The notes under the pieces are model-generated. The model did not search any database, had not been told where the DNA came from, and saw nothing but the letters and a program-made list of their open reading frames with translations. The position numbers and the translations under genes are program-made. Of a DNA stretch of 64,000 nt, positions 9,890 to 18,961 are shown piece by piece (positions within the stretch are counted from its first letter, which is position 1; the number at the start of each line of letters is the position of its first letter). Origin of the DNA: Cotesia glomerata (Eukaryota > Arthropoda > Insecta > Hymenoptera > Braconidae); NCBI RefSeq assembly GCF_020080835.1, contig NC_058160.1, positions 15,177,152 through 15,241,151 on the forward strand, written 5' to 3'.

Positions 9890-12800
9890 AGATTGATCAT
9901 TCTTCGCATGTGTTAAGCGGGTAGGACACACATTGGTAGCTTTCGTAATTGGACGTACCGAAGCTCTGTGCGTTGAACTGGTCTTAACAGCATTACTACG
10001 GCGGATTTGTCCATCTTCACCTGGATGGACAGCAATTACGCTTGGCTTTTCAATGGGCCACTTCGGTTGGCGGGAGCATCCCTAGTGGTGATCAAAGTAC
10101 TACTGAACCCACCTTGATCTGAGTTGCGTCGATGATGCTGCACCACCCTTTGAAAATGGCCTGGTAGCGGTGGGATTGGCAGTCCTGGTAGTAGCGTTTC
10201 CAGAAATGTTGGAACCATTTGCGCTGGACTTTGTTCCCCAGTGCGAGAAAAGCCGGAAAGCAGGCTTGTAAATCTGTCAGCTGATGGCTCTGGGATAGCG
10301 GTCAGTGACTGTCCAATCAAGGAAGTGACCCCTTGATCGTGCAGTACAGCAAGGCGTCAGCAGGATCTTTCTATTCAGCGGTGTGGAAGCGGTCTGGAAT
10401 TCAATATGGCTTCAACTTGAGCCAGTAGCGTTGAATATTGGTCAAGCCTCAACAGCGAGCGTCTCCGGATTGCTCCTGGAAGGTGAAAGGTGATAGATTT
10501 CACAGCGGGCTTCTCCATTTTCTCCTCCAAAATGTGGAGCCCAGGCGAGATTGAATTTCCAGTTCGTGCCATCTTTGGAGCGATCAAGGTTGATAATTCC
10601 TCGTAATGTAGTGGGATCCCTGTAGCGAATAAGTCGTTTCAGCTCTTTATCTGCTCCTACAAAAATTGGTTCCACAGTTCTTCGAATATAGCGTGTGGCA
10701 GATACCTCGGCGACTAGTGAAGCGGCGGCGATAAGCGGCGATGAAAGTGGCAGCGGTGTAAAGTCAGCTAGCTCTAACGCGTGCGGTAACAGCTGAACTG
10801 AACATTAGCACAAAGACCGCAATCCAGCCTTTTGTATAGTTTTTGCCCATCGTCCCAAACGTTTTCAGCGTGATAGGTCCAGCGTAGTCGAGTCCCGTGG
10901 CGCAAGAAGCGCCCGAGTTGGCTGCAGTACTTTCGTGCGGCAGGTAAGTTGACCCATCAACTGTTGAGCGCGTTCTCCACGGTGTTCTCGTGCAGATAAC
11001 GCAGCGTAAATAAATGATCTGACTAGAACACGGCCTCCAATGATCCAGACACTCTTTGCAAGTCATGCGAGCGTAAGCTGCGGAGTACCTCCGTGAAGCG
11101 TTTTGTGGTGCGAGTCATCAATCGTACTGATGTGGTAAGCGGTGATTGCCGCGGTAGAATCGCTGATGCCCCTCTTCTGGGTCCAGCAATGCAGCCAAGC
11201 GGCCACCGACTCTCAGGACCCCCTGGCGGTCGACAGAACGGAGTCAGCTTAGTGATGCTGTTGAGTTTTAGGCAGACCATCACCATCTTGTAGCGTGTGA
11301 ATCTCTCTTCTAGCGAAGTATTGTCCTTGAGTGAACTTAATCAAGGTCAATTTTAGCGCGGCTCCAGGTCTGATGCCGAGTAAGCGGCGTAGGGGCCAGC
11401 GAAGATTGTGGAACCTCTTTAAAAGCCGGTCGAGCGGGGCAACAAATGCCAGATGCCAAGCTTCCGTAGCAGTGGGAAACAGCTGCGTGCGTAATGGGGC
11501 GACAGTAATTGTTGAAGCAGGCAATTTTCAAGCTTTCCGTTACGCCAGGGTCAGACCTTTGGCGTTCTTCCTCGACAGTGCGTGTTGCGTTGCCTTTGCG
11601 GTTGGAGGCTCCAGAGTGGGCCAAGAGGATTCTGGTTCATGAAGCCAAGTTGGTCCATGCCACCAGAGAGCGTGTTGTTTCAGTTTTAGCGGTGGTATAT
11701 ACCTCTTTGAAGCGCGCAGTCAGCGGGGTTTTTCTTCTTCGTTTTCCTGGAATAAATTGTCCAGGGGACACTCTTCGAAGCGTTTCTTGGATTCTTTCCC
11801 ATCTTCTATTGCTTGGACGAATCGTCTTCCTCCAGCGGGATTAAGCTGGGATCCTCTTTTTAAATCCATGCGGAGACACGGCAGAGTCAGTCCAGAGATT
11901 GATCCTGACATATTTTCAAGCGACTGAACTTCTTTAACATGAAGTATCAGTTCTGTTAGCAACCATGCAGCAGTGATACTCCAAAGCGTGGAATTGTCAT
12001 GGTCTTCAGCGGTGCTATTTGCGTTTTTGAACACAAAAGTGAGACCTTTATGTTCCCATCAGCGTCAGTGACTCTCAACAAACAAAGCGGCAGCCATAGC
12101 GTTTTTGCGAAGCGTCTGAGAACCCGTGCAATTCCATAGTTGCTCCAGGGTGCTATATTATTCCAGCGTGGAATGCGGATGGATTCGATGTTTCGAAGAT
12201 CCTCGCGGTATCCAGTCCATTTGTGAATGAGTGATGGTGACAATTGTTCATCCCATGACACTCTATCTAGCGCCAGATCTTGCATACAGATTCTGGCTTT
12301 GACGACTATTGGTGCGAGAAGTCCCAGCGGGTCATACAGTTTAGCGATTTCAGACAAAATACATCTCTTTGGCTTAGGCGTGTCTGTCGGTAGAGTGTAC
12401 CTGAACCGGAGAGCGTCAGTGTGAAATTCCAGTACATGCCCAGGACTTTACTGGTGCATCACTGATTTCTTTAAGCGGTGTATCCAGCTGCGCTTTCTGG
12501 AGCGACTCTCAGCGAGTAACCGTGGGCCATTGCCAGCCCATTTGGCAAGCGGGAAGCAGCCTGCTGCACACAGAGCTTTTGTTTGTACTGCAGCCTTGAT
12601 AGCGTCTTCTTCGTTGTCTGCTCCACCGTAGATATCATCTACGTAGCGTGTTTTCAACATTGGAGCAACAGCTAAGCGGAAAGCGGTGTCCTTCATCCTT
12701 TACTAGTTGGATAAGCACACGTACAGCGTCAAAAGGTGCACTAGCGGTTCCGTATGTGACCGTCTTGAGACAGTATGCGTCTATTAAGTCATTCTCGTCT

Positions 12801-14200
12801 ATCCAGAGAATGCACTGAAGCGGCCAATCAAGCGAGTCGACCTCAATTCATGTCTCGAACATCTCTGGTGATGTCAGTAGCGAATAGAATCCTGCTGCAA
12901 CGGATTCTCAACATCACATCAAAATGTCAATTTGCGTTTTGGGTCCTGCGTGGAGAATGTCGTTCAATGAAATTTCTGTAGATGTTGCACAGGAACCATT
13001 GAACACTGTGCGGAGCTTCGTAGTGGCACTATCAAGCTTCAATACCCCATGGTGAGGCAAGAAATAAGCTGCTTGCGGGCACTCGTTGACTGGTACTCGT
13101 ACCATGTGTCTTAGTTGAGTGTATTCCTGCCATGAATACACGATACATGTCAGAATATTCTCTTTCTCGCGACAAGCGAGTTATTAATCTGCGGAGTGAC
13201 CCCATAGCTGCGCTGATAGAAGTCGCCAAGTTGACTCCTCAAGCGGCCTCCTGCGGTAATCTCACCACGTAGCGTCCATCAGGCTGTCGATAATGCGTTT
13301 GACGAAAGTGAATTCTCACATTCGTCTTCTTCAGCGGTGTTGAGCGGTGAATTTCCCGATGGAACTCCTTCCCGTTCCCAAAACTTAGCGATAGCGTCTT
13401 GTAATTCAGTATCTACCGACGCATGTAGTGCTGCGTGCGTGTTTAGCAGTGACAGCTCCATAGACAATCCAACCAAGCGTGGTGGATTGTGCAATGGGAG
13501 CATTGCAAGGTCCTCGTTGAATCTCTGCGTTCATGATCTGTGCGGCTGGTGATGCATCTAAAATAATATCTACAGGGCTTGGCTGTAGATACTGCGGGTC
13601 AGCGAGCTTGAGATTCTCAAGATGCGGCCATTTCGGATCAGCGATCACGAACGATGGAAGATCTACCGTCAGTGTCGGTAGAATATGCATGGTGACATGC
13701 GTTGATGCGGTCGTACACAGCGAACGAAGCTCAATTGTGCTCACACCTAGTGAGCTTCCTGCGGTGGACATTGTTAATGCCCTTGAGCATGACCATGTCA
13801 CGCTGTAGCGGTTGTCCAAGCTTCTTGAAGAGCGACTGTCTCATAAATGAGAGCTTCTGAACCTGATCAATCAACACCTGGCGGTGATTGGATTACCATG
13901 ATGCGGGCGTACCTGGACTAAGGCGGTAGCTAGCAATACTTGAGCGGAAAGCGGATCTGAAATAATCAACAGTTAATTTCAAAGTTGTAAACGGCTCCAA
14001 AGCGGGAACGATTAGTTGCCTGTGCGGGAAGATGTAGACTGCGGTGAAGCTGGTTTCGTTGGTGCATCCAAAATGGATGGACATGTGGTGACGTTGACCA
14101 CATTTTCGGCAAATCTTGAGCGGTCTTGCAATCCTGCGGCGTGGTGGAACACGAAAGTTGAAGCACAAATTGTATTTTTCAACTATTCTTGTGTGGCCTC
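9890..14200 (-). pseudogene. pol: BEL/Pao gag-pol polyprotein, multiply frameshifted
   Basis: Minus-strand fragments in changing frames follow the BEL/Pao order. Gag zinc-knuckle remnant CRKCGQRHHMSIH (~14090). Protease-to-RT spacer with ADPQYLQPSPVDIILDA and RGPCNAPIAQSTTLGWI (13.8-13.4 kb). RT with YFLPHHGVLK and RTVFNGSCA (13.1-12.9 kb) and the catalytic YVDDIYGGAD (~12.64 kb). RNase H region (12.4-11.7 kb). Integrase core start GLDYAGPITLKTFG (~10.9 kb), APHFGG, and VEAILNSRPLP (~10.4 kb). Frames change every few hundred bases, mostly by single-base indels; for example an extra T near 13319 shifts a conserved stretch. Inactive as written, but see the assembly-quality finding. Confidence 0.8.
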
Positions 14201-14441
14201 CATAGAGTAGTTATTTAAGGCCCGAAGTCGAGTTTTCAGTCTTAATAAACGGAAAGTTCAGCGTACCGGTGGTACGAATGACTCATCAGAGCAGCACCCG
14301 ATGTGCTCTGCGATGCTCCCTGACACCTGACCTTCCTAGCGGTATTACACTTCACTCTAACACAGCACATTTTTTAAGCGGAATAATAAATTAATTCCTA
14401 ATTGGAGATAGAGCCAGCCTGATCCGCCTCGAGGGGACCAA

Positions 14442-15084
14442 TGAATAATTACAGAAAGAGCGGAAAAGCGGGGATCAGGTTTAGGGTTGATATCTCAATT
14501 AAAACGCGTAATTTATTATCAAAATAACACTAGTAATTTATTTACATTAACTACACTCAATATTTAATATTTTTAATAGCGGGATTGTTAAGATAAAAGT
14601 GGATTTGTAAATTACAGCGTGAGTTTGCAAAAGCGAAGCCGGTTGACACGTGGTTGAACACTTTGCCGGCACTGAAAAGTGGTGAAATAAATGCACTGTT
14701 AACACAATTTACCTTATAACAAATTAAAGCGAATTATTAGCGGTTAATTTAAGCAGTTTAAATTATAAAATTAGCGAAAATGCGGTTTATTAACAAAAAG
14801 CGAAAGTAAAGAAATACTAATGGCGACTTGATGCAGCGAAAGCGTAGAAGCGAAAGATAATAACAATAGTCCGTCTTCTTCCTCGTTGAGTTGGGGAAGA
14901 AGGCTATTGCGCATGTCTAGTGGGAGCGATCAGCCAATAAAGCGGTCGATTCATGACGTGATCGAGAGGCTGATTTTCTATTGGCGGTTCGATTTTGTGA
15001 ACCAGCGTGTGGACAGGTGCGTCTCTTGAATTTGGGGAGTCCCTCAGGAGCGAGTTAACGCTACTGGGCCTTGTTCACCGAACA
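14442..15084 (-). repeat. BEL 5' LTR
   Basis: Same termini as the 3' LTR. On the minus strand it is followed by TTGGTCCCCTCGAGGCGG, a plausible primer-binding site beginning TGG (about 14440-14423). The tRNA was not identified. Confidence 0.8.
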
Positions 15085-15224
15085 ATTATTATTTCATTAT
15101 TATTGTTGTTTTAACTATTATTGCCTACAACAAGAAAATCATGTGGCTGCCCCAATTTTTTTTTTCCGTGTATATTGTAGGAACCATTTCGAACTCACTC
15201 CACACGAACATTTTTATCTTTATT

Positions 15225-15550
15225 TTATTTTGAGAATGATTCCTCATAATGGTATAGGAATGATTCCTATAATATTCCTAGGAATCCTTCCTATGCCAGT
15301 ATGGGGAATAGTCTCCATAATGATATAGGAACCATTACTATATCATTATGGGAAATTTTCCCATACTCTNNNNNNNNNNNNNNNNNNNNNNNNNNNNNNN
15401 NNNNNNNNNNNNNNNNNNNNNNNNNNNNNNNNNNNNNNNNNNNNNNNNNNNNNNNNNNNNNNNNNNNNNATGGGAACAGTTCCTATAATTCATGGGCACA
15501 GTTCCTATAATTACCTGGGAATTGTTCCCATAAAATTATGGGAATAGTTC
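15225..15550. repeat. tandem GGGAA/TTCCC palindromes (right block)
   Basis: Right-hand partner of the block at 8310-8570, with units such as GAATGATTCCTCATAATGG and TGGGAATTGTTCCCATAA. The N gap lies within it. Confidence 0.75.
15370..15469. other. assembly gap (100 N)
   Basis: Exactly 100 N, the usual placeholder for a gap of unknown size. It lies inside the palindromic GGGAA/TTCCC block, a likely cause of assembly failure. Confidence 0.99.
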
Positions 15551-15573
15551 CCATATTTTTCTTTCCGTGTATA

Positions 15574-15765
15574 CACAGGAAAAAAACGTTATTGAATTTA
15601 GTATATAATTTTGAAGAACTTCAATATTCTTGATTTAAGCAGGAAAATTCTTGATTCAAGTAAATTTTTTTTTGATTTAAGGAAATTTTACTTGATTAAA
15701 TAATTTTTCGTCTTGATTCAGGACAATTACCCTCTTCAAAATCCGAACAAAAACAGTTTCACTGT
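15574..15765. repeat. CACAGAAAA/CTTGATTCAAG short repeat
   Basis: Starts CACAGGAAAAAAACG after TA and carries repeated CTTGATT(C/T)AAG half-palindromes with AATTTTGAAGAACTTCAA. One of at least eight related copies in the window (others near 17.7, 22.6, 26.2, 30.9, 31.8, 34.9 and 35.6 kb). Confidence 0.6.
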
Positions 15766-15824
15766 AAAAAAAAACCGTGCCAAGTCCACGTTCATAAAAC
15801 TTTGAAATAAAATAATCGTTTTTT

Positions 15825-16150
15825 ACAAAAAAATATGAAATTAAAAAAACTCTAAGTACTGTTTATAACTTTATTAAAAACAGGAAAAAAAGTTAGTAGC
15901 AAGTTTAAAATTTAATGACAATCTTTTATAACGTACTTGGCATACGTCATTGAGTACCCCAAATTTTTAGAACTTAAGAACTTTATGAAATTAAATATCG
16001 CTCACGAAAAAATTTGGGGTACTTAATGACGTATGCCAAGTACGTTATAAAAGATTTCCATTAAGTTTTAAACTTGCTACTAACTTTTTTTTCATGTTTT
16101 TAATAAAGTTATAAACAGTACTTGGAGTTTTTTTGATTCCATATTTTTAG
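15825..16150. repeat. near-perfect foldback
   Basis: Arms of about 140 bp: AAGTACTGTTTATAACTTTA (15.85 kb) against TAAAGTTATAAACAGTACTT (16.12 kb), and AACGTACTTGGCATACGTCA against TGACGTATGCCAAGTACGTT. A short AT-rich spacer separates them near 15.99 kb. Few mismatches, so it formed or was copied recently. Confidence 0.85.
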
Positions 16151-16267
16151 TAGATTTCATAGAAATCTAAATATTGTATTGGTTCTCATGACGCAACTTT
16201 TAAAAAATTTCGCTTTTTCTTCACTCAGATTGTCGAGCTGATTCAGAAAATACCATCAGTTCAAAAG

Positions 16268-16277
16268 TTTATATATG

Positions 16278-16339
<62 letters not shown>
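16268..16339. repeat. (AT)n microsatellite
   Basis: About 70 bp of nearly pure AT with two GTATG-type interruptions at its left end. Confidence 0.95.
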
Positions 16340-16340
<1 letters not shown>

Positions 16341-16549
16341 GATACAACGGGCCATGTTTCTGCTCTATCTTCCGCAATTCTAATTGAATCCTTATAAAAC
16401 GTAACATGCTTATTTTTTGGCTAATTCTTGAGGTTAAGTTCTAAGATGAGCCGATTCGGCCGGTTATTTTAGAAATTACAGCGATTTAAAAATTTCTTAA
16501 AATCGCAAAAATCGCCAATTTCACCGTAATCAAATTTCTATTCAAAGCA

Positions 16550-16582
16550 CTTCTCGGCCTTATGGCTAAGATCAAAATGTAG
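16550..16582 (+). pseudogene. U2 snRNA 5'-end relic
   Basis: CTTCTCGGCCTTATGGCTAA followed by GATCAAAATGTAG matches the first ~33 nt of insect U2 snRNA (after the initial ATCG), with the diagnostic CGGCC-TATGGC stem I and GATCAAA. Similarity stops just before the branch-point-recognition region (GTAGTA in real U2), so it cannot be a functional snRNA. It directly abuts a MITE-derived repeat. Confidence 0.75.
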
Positions 16583-16890
16583 AAATAAATTCATTCAATA
16601 AAATATTTATTAACTGTTAATAAATACTAATATACTAATATACTAATTATATTATAAAGAGGAAAGATTTGATTGTTCGTTTGTTTGTTTGCATCGAATA
16701 GGTTCCGAAACTACTGAACCGATTTGAAAAACCCTTTCACTGTTGTGGACTGCTCATTATTAATAAATATACTTTCCTCCCAAATAAATATTTATTGAAT
16801 GTTACAAAATATTTATTAAAATTCAATAAATTAAATAATTGTCGTCAAATAAACTAAATAATTAGTAAATAGTAAGTCCTTCTATCAGTG
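16583..16890. mobile_element. MITE of the CACTGATAGAAGG family, rearranged copy
   Basis: Its right end, TCCTTCTATCAGTG, and the interior TTTATTAACTGTTAATAAATA match the copies at 21511-22083 and 37528-38047. The left terminus is missing, and a foreign-looking stretch (TGTTTGCATCGAATAGGTTC, 16690-16750) lies inside. Confidence 0.55.
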
Positions 16891-17692
16891 CATTCTAATT
16901 CTTTTTTTTTAGATGATTGTTGACTTGTAATTAGTAAACAGGAGCTAATTTTTATACTAATAATTTAAACACTGACATAAATCTTGCTAGCTCGTTATTT
17001 CGATCAACTATTGGATTAGATGATTTATATAATCATATCATTACGGTAATTAATGTTATAACTGAATATAAAACTAACAACATTACTAATAATTTGAACC
17101 TGCAGCTAACTCGTTGTCCAGACTGAGAATGAAATATAATTTGAACGTTTATAAGTTCGTGTTAGTAAAATTTAAGTCATATTCTGAAGTATTTAAAATT
17201 AAATAAGTTAAAATATACTAATTTTTGTAAGTTTTGAACGTCTCCTAATTGACTTTTCTCAAGACCATGAATTTTTAAAACTATAATAAATTTTATGTCC
17301 TTAAATCTATACTTAGAAAGAAACAAGACAACGTTTTTTTTTCTAATTTTATGATTTTTTTTTTGTAAAAAGGAAAGAAAGCTAATGTCGATCATTATTT
17401 TTTATAATTCTGAAAAATTAAATCCTAATATAAAATTGAGATGAAATGTATGTGGCATCAAACTATTCGTAACGTGATTGGTCGAATATATCATAAGCAT
17501 GAAAATATATGCAAATTCTATAGTTAAGGCGCGCGCTTTGCGCGAGCAAATTTGAATTCTAGTGATATATAATTTAGAGAAGACAAAACGAAATATTGAA
17601 AATTTAAGTGCTTATTTCCACCGAAAAATTTTGCGTCACTTTGTCTATATAAAGAATGGCAAATATTTCCAATGTAGTTCTTATTTATACGT
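16891..17692. other. no supported gene
   Basis: AT-rich sequence. Open frames on the minus strand here are Lys/Asn/Phe/Ile runs typical of chance. A short GC island, GGCGCGCGCTTTGCGCGAGC, at 17527-17547 stands out and may be a transposon end. Confidence 0.5.
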
Positions 17693-18085
17693 TCACAGAA
17701 AAAAAAATGCATTTGAGCCAAGAAAATAATTTTTTTCTTGATTATTTTCTTAAGCAAAAAAAAATTTTTTTTTCACACAAGAAATTTCACTTATTTCAAC
17801 AAAATTAATTTTCTTGCGTCAAGAAATACGTATCTTGATCCAAGAAAATTTATTTTAGTTAAGAAAATCTTGTTGCTTTGAGAAAATTCAGTCTCTTGCT
17901 CCAAAATATTTAGTTCTTGATAGAAATAAATTTTCTTGTCTTAAGAAAATTTCTCTCTTGCTCCAAAAAATTAAATATTTCAATAGAAGTATATCTTCAT
18001 TAATATTTTTATTGATTAACATGTCAAATGGGAAGATCGAATAATATTGAATTATTTTTTTTCATTCAATATGTATTAAAATTTT
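17693..18085. repeat. CACAGAAAA/CTTGATCCAAG short repeat
   Basis: Starts TTCACAGAAAAAAAA and carries TTTGAGCCAAGAAAAT, TCTTGATCCAAGAAAAT and GGGAAGATCGAATAATATTG. This is the same series as the fuller copy at 31755-32301; the right end is missing. Confidence 0.65.
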
Positions 18086-18175
18086 ATTGAAATCAATAAG
18101 AAGATATAATTGTTCATTACATTTTTATTTAATATTTTATCATATGACTATAGTTTGATAATTCTTTTTCTATCT

Positions 18176-18961
18176 CTACAGTTTTTTTTTGCAGCCATTG
18201 CAAAACCAATTTCCTGATGGCTTTTTTATTAAGCCTACACAACGCCATTCAAACCAATACAAGCACTGCTCACAACAAATACTTTCTCGAACAATATTAG
18301 AACTACATAATTTACAAGTTTTTAACTGTGATTTCTTCTAGTAAACAAGATCACATATAAAATCGAATGCTGCTGGGGTAAAATATTTTATTATCTTCAT
18401 ATTGTAACTAATAATTGGATCTTTCAGGCATTCAACTGTCAGACCAGTGACATCTTTTTTTTTAATTCTAGTTTTTGTAATAATACTTACGTCTAAATTA
18501 GTACAGCTAAAAATATATTCTAATATTCGAACTTCTTGAGTACTTCTGTCCATCATTTGGAACGGTATGGGTTCATATTTATCATCCAACTCTGATTTAC
18601 TTGATTGTAGTGTCATAAATTTTTTATCACCTTTGCCCGTTAACTTCTGATTAGTTTTCTTTGTATTTTTTTTTTAATTTTTTTTTACGTATTTCGGAGG
18701 CATAGTTATTAAACTTAAACGCAGTCTTCCGTTTATCTTTATTGCCGGTGGCATTAAAACAGACAGAATGTGCTCGTCATTACTGTTAACTTGATTTGAT
18801 ACATCATTAGGTGTATCCGGATTCGTCAATAAGTTTTCAGAATCAACTTCATGACAAGTTAATATTTTTATATAAATATTTTTGTTGTTACTCAAGAAAT
18901 TCTTTAAATTTTTTATCACATTCAATTTACTGTCGAATTCTAGTCCTGAAGATGACGAACA
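18176..18961 (-). pseudogene. former C-terminus of the MULE transposase (linker + PHD-like finger)
   Basis: The transposase reading frame continues without any frameshift past the TAA at 18962-18964 to a final TAG at 18176-18178. It is cut by two more in-frame stops, TAA at 18674-18676 and TAG at 18338-18340. The translated segments match the partner gene at 27756-29411: SGLEFDSKL near the start, IKKKDVTGLTVECLKDPIIS, then a Cys-rich finger with CKLC, CCEQCLYWFEWRC and NWFCNGC. The usual PHD His position holds Glu (WFEW), as in the partner. Either decayed sequence or readthrough-expressed; no readthrough signal was recognised. Confidence 0.75.

Larger units (their letters stand above)
9161..15084 (-). 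mobile_element. BEL/Pao LTR retrotransposon, gag-deleted
   Basis: Paired LTRs at 9161-9856 and 14442-15084 are flanked by a perfect ATTAT target duplication (9156-9160 and 15085-15089). The internal part encodes, on the minus strand, a gag zinc-knuckle remnant, BEL-type protease region, RT, RNase H and integrase, in that order, with many frameshifts. Only about 4.6 kb lies between the LTRs and the bulk of gag is absent. The intact target duplication implies a fairly recent insertion, at odds with the number of indels. Confidence 0.85.
8578..15170. mobile_element. TA-flanked MITE-like element (inner), split by BEL
   Basis: Inverted ends: left CGCGGAAAAAACAAATTGGG followed by GCTACCACATGA, right TCATGTGGCTGCCCCAATT and TTTCCGTG. 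Both are flanked by TA (8576-8577 and 15171-15172). Without the BEL insertion it would be about 0.66 kb. It contains the foldback at 8690-9148 and no gene of its own. Confidence 0.65.
8296..15569. mobile_element. TA-flanked palindromic-repeat element (outer)
   Basis: The ends are inverted: CACGGAAAGAAAATTATGGG at 8296 and its counterpart ending CTTTCCGTG at 15569, both flanked by TA. The outer parts (8296-8575 and 15173-15569) are dense runs of GGGAATGATTCCCATAAT-type palindromes. It sits in the left MULE terminus and is itself split by the element at 8578-15170. No coding capacity of its own is visible; it looks like a non-autonomous element of the Tc1/mariner type (TA target), an inference from TA and termini only. 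Confidence 0.65.

Noticed and set aside
16550..16582. A functional U2 snRNA gene
   Set aside because: Only the first ~33 nt match; the branch-point-recognition region, Sm site and 3' stem-loops are absent.
17177..17757. Two minus-strand ORFs rich in Lys, Asn, Phe and Ile
   Set aside because: Composition follows the AT-rich DNA, and one overlaps a known short repeat.
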